Below are positions 12,101 through 24,100 of a stretch of 64,000 nucleotides of DNA, piece after piece (within the stretch, counting starts at the first letter, position 1; the number at the start of each line of letters is the position of its first letter). The stretch lies in NCBI GenBank assembly GCA_004794785.1, contig SJOL01007351.1, positions 73,833 through 137,832 on the forward strand, in the 5' to 3' direction. This stretch comes from Opisthorchis felineus. Taxonomy: Eukaryota > Platyhelminthes > Trematoda > Opisthorchiida > Opisthorchiidae. The translations under genes and the position numbers were made by a program. The notes beneath the pieces were generated by a model. The model was not told where the DNA came from and did not search any database. It saw only the letters and a list, made by a program, of their open reading frames with translations.

Positions 12101-15100
12101 GGCACTTGATGTGCGTCCACCGGATTACCACCAGAAATCTCCTAATCGTATATCACCAGTTTGGGGACGTGCGCTACACCGGTGGATTCATGAAGGTCTG
12201 TGTACTTGGGCAATAACAGAAGGTTTGGGCGTGGCGGCTGAGTGCTATTTACAGCGCGTCAGTCAAGTGAGTCATCACAGTCATTACAGTTTATCTAGCC
12301 TCCTGGATACTCTCACACCGGACAATAAAATTCTCTCCAATGGTCAGTATCTTGGTAATGCGCGTCTGCTCCCTTTACGTGGCGAGATAGTCGGAGGCTA
12401 CGTTTGTGTCGTAGTCTTTCTACAAATAAACCTGCTTTTTATCCCAACCCAACTCCAATTATGGATACTGTTCCAGTTATATACCCATCCGTTGCCTTAC
12501 ATCCCATTCCAGGCAGCTGAACTAATGTTGGCGGACATGAGTTCTGTCGAAGGCATCTATAACGTTGCGGTGGATCTCGTGGGCTTGAATTCTAGGCAGG
12601 TTCGCGCTTTATTACAGGGATATAGAAGTGACGGCAGGCATCACCTGAATTCACAGTACAATGAATACGGCCATAGTGATTCGCCTACAGGCAACCATAT
12701 CCCAGACCATTGGATCGAGTTTGTGGTCTCTGGAGTGAGGCTGGTAAGTTCGGTTTGTTTGCACCCTGCTGATGCCGGTTTTCTAATCAGAAAACGCAAT
12801 TTTTCTTACTTATGATGAAGATCTGTCACTGAGGTAGGGCTGGCTGTGTTGTGATTAAGAAAACTTTCACTGTTTCACGAATTCAAAACTGCATAAAATT
12901 TAAAACGACCACCCCTTGTTGACCTGAATGTTGGCATTGTGTTGTAGTTCTCTGGCGCCTACGTCGAAGATATCGTAATGCGATGTACCCATTATTTTAT
13001 CGACTTTCTCTATTACAGGCTGGTTAGTAATGCCTGGTGTGTGCCTGTGTTGTATTCCATCTCCTGGTTGGCGCTGGTTACTCTCCTTAGTCGACTTAAC
13101 TTATGGTTCCCTTAACATAAACCTTTCAGTGGTTATGTGAACTTCTTCCGGCCCTCATGATCGACATCCGCCACAGTTGGCAATCTGTCCATGCGTCGTG
13201 GGCAGAGGTTTCGCATGAATGTCAGCATGTTTTTCCGAACAGAATATTAGGTATCAAAATAAAGATTGACGGGTGTGTTACATTGTGTGCTTGCTGGAAT
13301 GTACAAGACTCGATATAGGACATCACTTTTGTTTCAAGGGTAACCACCGTATTTTCGCAGGTAGTTCATATGATTTGCAATGCACGCGCACCAAACATTA
13401 AACTCCTGCTGGTTCCAGTCATCACTTGCTTTAAGTGACTTTCAGTATACATCATAGATAGAGCTATATAGGTTCCCTTTTTGCCCTCACTGTGGTTCGA
13501 ATCCAACCCTGGCTTCTCAATCGCTCCTGTCTAGGCATGGGGAACCTGTCAGTTTCTCAGCTCTCGGGCTTCCTTTGTGTTGCATAACAGCTGGTTAACA
13601 ACAGTAATAAGTAATCGTTCAGCTGTAACACCTTTTCGGTGCTTAACTGCCATACCACCCGAAGGAAGCGCGAAGGCTTGGATGCTGTCAAATTGCCCAA
13701 GCCTATACACTTGAGATGCCGAAGTTTGCTTGAAACCACGGACCTTCCGGTTAGCAGTTTCCCACCTTAACCACTGAGCTGGATACGGGAAGGGTGCTGC
13801 AACTGAACGATTATCATCACTATATAGGTAGATATCACGGAAAAAAGTAAGAAGTTACACATGCCGCATGCGCATGAATTTGCGGTTAATTGCCTTAACT
13901 GAATTTGAGATGCTACAGACGCCCGTTCCGTTCGTCCGTTTTTTCGGACTTCACACTGACCAATCCAGCTATGGAGCTGAAAGCTTAGACAAGCTCCTGT
14001 GCGAGGGGCTGTTGTTTACGCCGTAGCTCTTAAAGATGACCTGTCAAAATGGTTTCTTGACAAAAATTTGCGAGCTCGCATGATTGATAGGTAGTAGCAC
14101 TTTGGCGTTTCGACCGTTCGGCTCGATTGCTCCTTATTAGCAACAATTCTTGCTAGTAACTCGACCAGTCCATGGTATAGTAAACTCACAAAGAATTTAA
14201 AAATACAGTGACTGCTTAGAATTTGCAACCAATTGTTATTTACAACTAAATGGGTTTTTCCTCGAGGCACAGTGAGTTTGTGGTGATTCTTCTCTTCCCA
14301 TGTAGGACCATTACTTCGTGTGCTTCTTACAATTGAATAAATGTTTTAATTTGATTGAATTTTCACCAGCTGATGTGGCGTTCCCGTATGATGTTATTTT
14401 GATTTCCAGTGAGAACTTTCTGATCCAAAAAAATTAGTTCAAGTTGCGTGCCATGTAGATGTTGGATTGCCTGTAAAGCAGTTTGTTCGCTGTGGCTTTG
14501 GCTTCTGTTCTCCTTGATCTTTTTTGCATGACTGCTAGTTGGGGTGGCACATCCGAACTGGGTTGCAAAACGACTTTTCCGAGTGCGGTCACTATCGCCT
14601 TCCAATGAATTTTCACTTTTGTTACTTCGCTTCAACGTCACTACCCGCACCGTCGGTGAGCATGGAACCTTCGACGAAAGCCGTCTGATGATAGTTCTCC
14701 GTTTCCTTTGTTTCAAAATGATTTTGAAATGTTCTTTCTTTGTCATATGTTTTGTCGCACATAGGCTTCAGATAAGCAGATCCAAGTTTATCGTTTTTCT
14801 TATCTCCAGCAACATAGTACGGTTCATTCCGTTGATTCTGATTTACATCGGATGACTAATGCGGGTTTTTTCCAGCATCTATCAACCCAGCTTGTGGGTT
14901 CAAGTAGTGATTGAACTTTTAGTAACCCAGTTTTACTCTCTTATCCCTCGTTTTTCCATATATCACACCCATTCGCTGTGTGTGGATCGGTAGTGGATAT
15001 TGGTAGTGAGAATAGTTTTCGTTTTTTCCCAGCCAGTTGTACTCCATCTCATTACGAACAGTCCGGGAGCTGTTTAACACCGGAACACCGAACCCGTGCT

Positions 15101-18100
15101 CGAATTCGGTCTGATCTGGTAGATATTTTGTGTGATCTTAGTATAATTCAGCCGCTTTTCCAACTCCCAGATCAGATCTCTATGTATTCTAATGGTGTAT
15201 TATACTCACATCAGCCAGATCCCCAAGGGCTCGTGGTTACTTTTCTAAAACTTGTTATGGCTTACGGTGTTCTAGTCGTCAATCTGGGCCGTCGCAACAG
15301 CTAAAAGATAATGTAGCCTTCCACGTCTCCCGTTCTGTCGCTCCTCATTAGCCTGCACGAACTGGAGATATCCTTACTTCCTTGTTACTTCCAGGTTGCA
15401 TTGCGACTATGTTCTTGAGGGATACCACAGCTGTTTGATTTATATCGATATAGTTTGTGAGCTTTTCACTCGCTTAATTAAGACATGTGCTCATATGATC
15501 AGGCGAACTAACCTGTAATATGTCGTATTCTTGTGCTGACAGACGCTGAAGGTTGGAAGGCATATATTTCAACCCACAAATTCCCAGCGGATACAGTCAT
15601 AAGCTTCAGCTAGATCTTTTTGGGTTTATTGTTCTTGTACAAAAAGGAGGCCTTGAAAAGAATATTGCGTCATCAGGAATTCAGAGACCATTGGTTGCAT
15701 GCCGCACTAAACCACTTCGGTATAGTCCGTTATTCTAGACCATCATCACCTCAGCCAATCATGGCTTCCTTGACTACCTTATTGCTTCCATGTGATTTTG
15801 CGGAATACCTCGTAAGTTTACGACCTTTTGCACATTTCAGTCAGCTTTCACTCTGCGTTCCTCCACTCTCGCACTCGTAAGGTGCTTCTAAGCTTGTTTT
15901 TTATGCAGTGTTCAGATGTGGCGCATTTGATTTTTTATTTGTAGTTGGTTGAGGGATTTGTAGAATTCGCGTTTACGTCACTGATTTGAACAGTCCTCTC
16001 TTGGCACAATTATTCTGGTTAGTCCATACCAAAGGGGGGAGGTTGGTTCAAACGAGTCATTAAATCCTACGAATCCCGCAACCACCTACAACCAATCCAG
16101 AAGTCTTCCAGCAAGTTTCAAGCTTCTGTTAGGCTATCTGACCGGGAATTCCTCACAGGCAGTTCAATCGATCGGCGCAACCAGGACAATTACTGATTTT
16201 TTGTTCGAGCCGTCGGGCAAACCAGTCACATTGCTCAAGCATGAACTCCATCGCCTGTTCAGACGCGGGGATCAAGGTGCGCCCTGAGTGCGCCGTTGGA
16301 TGTGCGCATGTCAGATGTACAGAGTTCAAACCCCGTCACGGCCAAGGGCATACATTGTTGGTGAGCTCTGGCAAGAGCAAATCTTCAGTCCAATGATTCT
16401 CGTATTAGTTGTGGGTTCACCAGATTAATTGCGCCAGGACAGGAGCAGGGCTGTCCAGATGAGAGTGATGTTAACGCGCATTTAGTTTTATTGTGAACAT
16501 TGCTGAAGTTGGTATTTACTCGTATTAATTTAAACAGATCTTACCCAAACTAGTATTTATTCACAATTGTGTCAACTTTGCTTACTCCGTGAATCAAGGC
16601 TACAGTCTTCGCTGATCTATTAGATACGCATTCAATATTATCGCACATTTTTGTAAATTTTGGATAAAGACGATTTCAACTAGTACCAGGTTACGTGTCT
16701 GCATAGCTTTCTTTCTCCTCGCCCATCTACTTGTTTGTGCACTTGCAACGAATCAACCAAGCCTTCAAACTAACTCACGTGCTCGACCTCTTTTGCTTTC
16801 GTCTCTTTATCCGTTCCCGTTTTACCTTGTCACGGGTGAAAAGTGGGACATCTGTGCGCCGCTAGTGGCAGTGAATTTGAGTAAGTGACTGGCATAGTGA
16901 ACAGATGGTATATGTCAGGCAGCTTTATCGGTCGTTCCACTGAGCAAAAATCGTTGAACTAAATTATTCCAGCGGGGAAAAAAATCGGACAGATTGAAGC
17001 AACGTCCCTGCACGTATAGTCTCTCGGCTTTTTTAAAATCCCACTTGATCTGTTGGATGTGTTAACGCGTAGTCAGCTACCACATGTTCGGAAAAGTGAA
17101 GTATATTTCTCTTGGCCAGACTGTCCCCAAGGAGGACATAGTTTGACCAAGGGCCCAACTTCTTCCGGTCGGCTTACTCTTCCAACTTTGCTTTCCCTCA
17201 TAGAATTTGTATTGTTCTAAATAAAATAAGAATGTTCCGCATACACTGACAGTCAAACATCCGTTCGTCCCTTTTTGTGGAAGTTAGCTGATCGATGTAA
17301 TCTTCTAAACCTTAGTCGTTTCTCCTCGATGAGGGGAATTTTATACTAAGCTTAAGATTTCTTCCTTTTTCAAAATTAACTGTAGCTTTTTGTCTCTGAT
17401 TCTGTTATTCCCTTTGAGGTTGCCGACCGAATTCTGGCAGAAGAGGAATCTGCTCAACCTTTGGACACGTCTGCTGAAGGGGAGAAGGGTTGGATGCCTC
17501 GGTTGGGCGAACCACTTGATCTACTCTTACCACTCTTGCTTCCGGAGGATTCCTATCCCTCTGATAATCCGATCCCCGGAGATTTGAACGAAGAGCCTGT
17601 CAGTTGTGACAGTGGTATTTGCAGTCGTCCCAACTCGGCGCGTGAGCAGCGCGATGCTAGCGATAATGATGCTGAGGATAAACACTGCAATGAACCACTG
17701 ATCACCGTCGAATCAGTTCGACAATTTCTCACTCCTGCGATAAGCAATGGTTGGTGCCGTTTGTCAGTAAGACCGATTTGTGATGCTCAAAGCAGCACTG
17801 AACCACACCACTCCTTGTGTTGGAATGTATATTTGAAGGACTCACGTCTCCTAAATGGCACCTCAGAGGATCCTGTGATCAACGAACAGTCGTCACCAAG
17901 TGTACTCGCTGAATCCAGTGACACCTCTCAGCCGCAACCGATCTATCCACCTTCTGGTCGCTCATTAAAACTGGTAGGTAATAGTAGTATTCCATGTACT
18001 GAGCTTCATCAGTCCTGAGTTTATCAGTGTGATGTGGCAATTTCAGTAAAGTTCCGCGTTGCAATTGATTCAGACGTTTCGCTTTCGATTCGTGCAACAG

Positions 18101-21100
18101 GAGCTGCGAGATAATTTGGGAAACGATTGCCCGAGTGCCAAGGTTTCCTCATATGAACACCACATACCAGGTCTGCAATGCTGTTCCCTTCTATTAAAAT
18201 ATGTGAGCAACCCGCCATATAAACCACCCTGGACAAAGACCGTGCGCTGGATTTCCTTCTTCCAGATTACAACACGTAACTAATCAGTGGTACTGTGCAA
18301 GTAGCTGTTTTATGCACAGCAACGGCCATTGTACCGTGTTTCTTCAGCTGCATAGCACGTGTCGAATGGGGTGCATTTTCAAAGTAAACGTTGCACGGTC
18401 TTGCTGCTCACCACACCAGTTTGCTTGGAACGAATGATTAGTCATTGTGTAACTCTCTGTTTATCCAGGAGACAGCATATGCCGGCTTACCTAACGCACA
18501 GTAGCCCTCAGACGTTGAAACCAGCCAGGATAACTAGACAGGTCATCTTATCCGAGCAACCATCTATGGCATCATTGTTAAACGTTTTGTCAAGACTGAC
18601 ATTATAAGCCCTTGACTTGCAAATACTGTCGCGTCGGGTCAAGTTGGATAAGCTTAGGGGGGAGAGAGATTTTTCAATTTCTGTATGTGTTCATTGGACT
18701 GATGGTATGGTATACGGAAAGAGCAGAAAACCAGGATGTCAAATGCGTCGGTAAACCGAGAAGTGACATAGGAAACCCGATCCACTTAAGGTGTGTGTTC
18801 AACAAACATCTTGTAGAGTATTCAGGCCCACCATATGCAAACCTCAAAAACATTCAGCTTTCATTATCATTTGGCATCACCCGTTTCCTTAAAAACAAGT
18901 CTAGTGGTCGCTGGATAACTTCGCGGACGTGAAAGCCAAATTCCTTTTGGCCACCGCATGGCACCGTAATCGGTTTAGCTTGGAGACGGGTTGCTTAGAA
19001 CAATATGGATTGGGGGACATTTATCCGTCCGGGATTGAGCAGGTGATAATTTCGCGGCACAATGTGATGCTTATAGTGGCGCTCGTAGTTTAAGGTCGCA
19101 TTTATCCTACAGCCTTCAACAATCAGTTCCCTGTTTCGGTAGATAACAGAGTGAGCCTCGTTGAGACGAATGGAAAGGAAGACCAATTTATGGCTATTCT
19201 AAATCGGTTGTCAATCTGAAAAGCACAAATTTTTGGACGCAGTCAAGTTAAAAGACACGCATAGAACCCAGCGGAACTTCTGTTCGAACAAGAAAAGTAG
19301 CGTTAATACCGACGTTTCTTTTTTCTTTCATGCGTCCCTCTCCAGGCGATGTTTTTTTTTCGTTTTTTCGTCAAACTGTCCAAAGTTCATGATACTTATA
19401 TTCTACGGTAGATATATTCCTGGAGTATTAGAGCACTATCAAGCAACAGTTGTTTTGGAAAATAAGTCTAGAGAAAGTTCCGGAAAATGATTACATCCAC
19501 TTGTAGGAGGGAGGAACAAATAAAATCGCGCCTAATTTGTGGCATACTAACTGATCCATCATAGGCAAGTGCTAGTTCCGTAATTAAATCTATTCCGTCG
19601 AACCAGAGCTACCTTAAGTTCACCCAAAGACGGACTTTATGACTGAAACGACCGTTATATATATATATATATATAAGACATAGAAGTAACAGGTGTTAAA
19701 TCGCACAGGTTTTCTGTTGGAGGTTACTTATGGTAGAGACGATATAAAGAAAGTGTTTTCACTCGCTCGGTCGGTACGCGAATTTGCTGTTTCAATCAAC
19801 CGTGTTTTCCCCACTATTCTTTAGTCATTCATCTTTGTTTTCCGACTTATTTGCTGTCAATGAGAGCAGGAAGCCTCAGGTCTCTGGGTCTAGGTTGGAA
19901 ATCTGGTATTATCTGGAATTATACGTGATCCGTCTTTTTTGTTTAACCTATCTCGATCTTTCTACTTTAGGAGCCCAATTCCCATCCGTTGGAGGTTGTT
20001 TCCGCGACGGATGAGGACTGCCCCCTGGCGAACGTCCAGCTTCCCACTTCGGATTCGTTTCATGAGTACATAGCCTCGCTCTGCAGCAACCACAGACCGG
20101 TCACCGTCGTTGTACCAAAGATTGGGCAGAGCTTGGGATTAAGTATAGTCGCCGCCAAGGTGTGTTCCTCTCTAATCCATCACGATTCTGTCATATTTCC
20201 ATTAGACATCGCTTCTTCGAACTTCAACTCTTATTTGCGTCTGTGATGGAAGTAAAAAGGGCTGTAGCCTAATGACTTGTGATGTTTCATTGCCTCCGTT
20301 TGTCACCATAGTCGAGTAGGTGATAATCACTTTGGCATAAAGTCCTTAGTATTCGTACTTCTGCTTTCGTTTCATTGACTTGTGTGTGTGTGTTAGATCA
20401 CTTTGAGAGTGATTTGGCAACTAGTAGCTTAGTCGAGATTAAATTAATTTCATGAGGTATGGTGTATGAACTCTGTCCGTTTAGGTGTTCGCACACTTCT
20501 GCACTGGTTTGATACACCACTATCTTCAGTTGATTTTGTCCAGACGGTTTTCGTAACTCGGCAAATAAAATGCCTCAATTTCCACCGTTAAGTAAACCGG
20601 TAAAATACTTCCTAGGCTTTACATTTTATGTTGACTGATAGATATCAACGATACACATTAGGTTTTCAAACGATCAAGGGGACAGTCGATCTTGCCTGTG
20701 AAGTGGTAACACCTTCTTTAGGTCTGATCTGTCGAACATTATGAGTTCGATGTTTTTTCGAGGTTCGAGATGTCATGGGACGAAAAGGCTGTGATTTGCG
20801 TCAACCCCTGACTTTTCAGTCAGTCATCCGCCCTGAATGACATCGTTTCACACTCCATCGTCCACATTCACTCAGGCAATTTATTCTTTTCTATCAGGAA
20901 CAGTGTATCTGCTGGACAGGTTAACTATTCTCATTTTCCGCGAAGGATCGGAGCTGGCGCCGGGGGTGAACTTTATCGGGAAATCTCGAGCTTTAGGATT
21001 ATATGTACCGTGATACGAATCGCCTTGTCTGACATAAAGCATTCAATAAGACTGTACATTGCTAACGCTTTCCCCCATAGGCATCGAACGCTAACTCGTA

Positions 21101-24100
21101 AGTGGCACCGACAATGGTTTTCGTGTACTCCGTTCATTACCACTCAAACGATTTCAGTTTTCCGTGGTAACTGAAAATTCCTCATTGCACTCTTCACAAT
21201 CATTTCATTAAGGTCGTGTAGATTACTTGACTGTCTCGTTTACCTTCTACACGTTGCTCGTATCTCCAAAGAACCTGCGTCGAATTCAGCGTTGACCAAA
21301 GTCTCTCCTATGATGTCGTCGCACTCTCCTTGTGCGACATAAATTTGTTGTTATATCTGCAACTGGTGAGACTAAATAAAGTATCACGCACACGACGCAC
21401 GTGTTATTTGCTGTATTTAATGACAGTTTGTGGTTAGTCCGTTGTCTGGTCTGAGTAGTCCAATTCAACAATGCACACCTGTCCTCTTTGACCAGTTGGT
21501 TCCATATTTCAACACCATTTTCTCTAATTCATCAGCACACATGCACATACAGACATGCCTCTGTTTTAATTTCATCTGCAAATCAATGAAAATTTAATTT
21601 CCAAATGGCCTAACAATACGTCTGTCCATGTGTTAGCTTCCTTCTTCCACCATCGCCCGATCGTGTATATATGGCATTCTCGTTTTTGGTTTGGATGCTG
21701 TCCCAACCAACTGCACCGCTGTTGGTAGATTAATGATCCCGAAACAGGCATCCAAAACCTGCGCGCGTCTATCTGACTTTCATTCTCACATTTTCCTGTC
21801 TATTGCATACTAGGTCTGCATTACAACCCCCTCCCACTCACTTCCCACCCTCACTTTGTCGGGTCTGGTTAATGATAGTTTTCCCTCTGTCTAATTCGTA
21901 GATTTCGTGATCGCGTTGCTTTTACCATCGTTTTTATTAATCTGAAAGTCTTTCAGCTCACACCCACACAACAAAAAGGATGAGTAAATTTCACCTCACT
22001 CGAGCTTTCATACTGTGACTACCGAATGCATTATTAATTAAGTTTATATTTCTATTCTTTTTCCTGAACCTGCATATTTCTTATTTGTCTGAGTCTGCGG
22101 CTTTCCACGACGGCGAAACTTTGCTCATCCCAGCCAAACAAATGGTGCTTCTGAACCATGACATAAACCAACATAGATATTGGTGTCCAGTCATTTTTAA
22201 TCTGAGTTGTGACAGTTTACTTAGTTTTCGTCTACCGAATTTAGAATCTACGGAGAATGTGACAGTTCGGCTGCTTCACACAAATAAAAGTGAATCACTT
22301 CGTTAATCCTCGTTTCACGCTCACCCTCTTCGTGCGTATATTCATAGTAACCGACTTTTTAGTCGTCAACAAAACAGCTATATTTTAGTTTTATATTTCA
22401 GTCGGAAGATGGACGTGACCTAGGGATTTACGTGAGAGCGATTGTCTCAGGAAGTGGCGCGAGTCGAGCCAGGATTGTACCGGTTTCTTCCGAGGTCCAT
22501 TCGGAAGCATGGCTACCTGATCATCTGCCCGTGTTACGGGCCAGTGACCATCTTTTGGCTGTCAACAACCGATCTGTGTTGGGACTGTCTCAAGAAGCTG
22601 CTGCGCAGTTGGTTGCTTCAGCCGGACATGAAGTTACGCTGACCGTTGTACATAGCCCAGACGTTAGTGGCCTTGCTTGTGAACGACAAACTGATCCAGG
22701 AGAACAAGCTTCTTCGAGTTGTCCCGAATGTCAGCTACGTGCGAGTTTTCGAGTGAACCCAGTTACAGCTTCTGTTTTCATGGAATCCCTATCCGAACCA
22801 GAGAAGTCTAATGTGGATAACTATTCGGTTAGTAAACCGTATAGGCCTTTCTATTCCGACTGCCCCTATATGCTCAGGTCTGAGTGCAGGAAAATCGTTG
22901 TCCACTGATTCCTATTTATCAGGTGATCTTTTCAGTTACCTCCCATTGGTCGCATTTAACTCCGAGCCTATCGAATTTTAGTCTCCATCTCTCCAACAAG
23001 CTGTATTGTAACTGGTTGACCTTTTTATCGAGGTGCAGCTGTCCCTCCTGTGCTTCATAACCCTATGTTTTGTATAACCTTCCTAATGTGTCCCAATACT
23101 CCAGGCAGGTTGAATTCACTTGTGAAACACTCCAGCATACAAGTCACATCCGGTCATCAGACATTTCTTATTTTCTGATAAGTCCTCGTCCTCCTTATAA
23201 TCCGACCACTTTACTCACTTTGCATGGCGAGGTTTCTTCTCAGGTGCGAAACATTGCTCAGTGATAAATCAACCCACCGGTGGTTGTCCAACTTTCTAAA
23301 ACGTTCAGTTTGTCACTTATGGAAGGTGGATGGAAGTTGTGTTGGTTGCAGACGCTATACTCTTGCTCACTGAAGCTAAGAAAATTGTTGAGGTGTACAA
23401 TAAAACCAGCTGCTCCTCGAGGATTAAAAGCAAACTGAAACAAGTTTGACAGTGAATTCAACTGCACCACTGTCGGTTATCCGGAACTGTTTAACTTCAA
23501 TGACCAGTTTGGTATGGCCTCAATGGTTCTGATTTGTTGATGGATTCCAAGCTAATAACCAGTCTTTGCAATTGTTGAATTTTAAACAAAAAGCATTGTC
23601 CATTGCGTGCATTATGCCAGCCGTATTTTCTTATTTCGATACTTTCAGGGTGCGGAACCTCCACCAATCCCTTCTGCTCTCGGACCAGTGATGCACCTCC
23701 CACACACTCGAGCGCACGGACCATCTGATTGGACGCGCTCAGACCCGTCAACCCGGTCGGCTTCCATTGTACAAGAGTCCAATGTCATGTCCAAATCGGC
23801 CACCGGCAGCCTTCAGTCTTCGGAACAAGCCATACTGGCGCAGCGGCGCCATGCACTTCCAAGTTCTACGTATACTTCCTCCGTTTCTTTGGGTGGATCA
23901 CATACATCGAGAGATTCCGATGGGCGAAGCCTGGATAGAAATTCAGAAGGGCTGAGCATCACTTATCAGCAGAACTCGGCAAGCAAGTGGCGCACCACTC
24001 TTGTTCATGGTTTAATCATATATACACATTTTATCGGAATACTTTGCAGATAGGCTGCATGACCGAATTCTCTAGCTACTGAAATTTAGTTGTTCGGCGC

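Larger units (their letters stand above)
12744..17385. other. intron 4
   Basis: About 4.6 kb. It holds the tail-to-tail SINE family A pair at 13.49-13.79 kb and a tRNA-like segment near 16.2-16.4 kb whose GAGTTCAAACCCC resembles a B box. A 127-codon minus-strand open frame at 14363-14746 is basic and Ser-rich, but has no recognisable domain and is short enough to be chance. Confidence 0.65.

Noticed and set aside
12355..12360. GTAATG as donor of exon 3
   Set aside because: It matches the consensus better but would leave phase 1, whereas exon 4 needs phase 0.
14363..14746. 127-codon basic minus-strand frame as a nested gene in intron 4
   Set aside because: No domain, no splice or promoter support, and a rough stop-codon estimate predicts a few frames of this length by chance.
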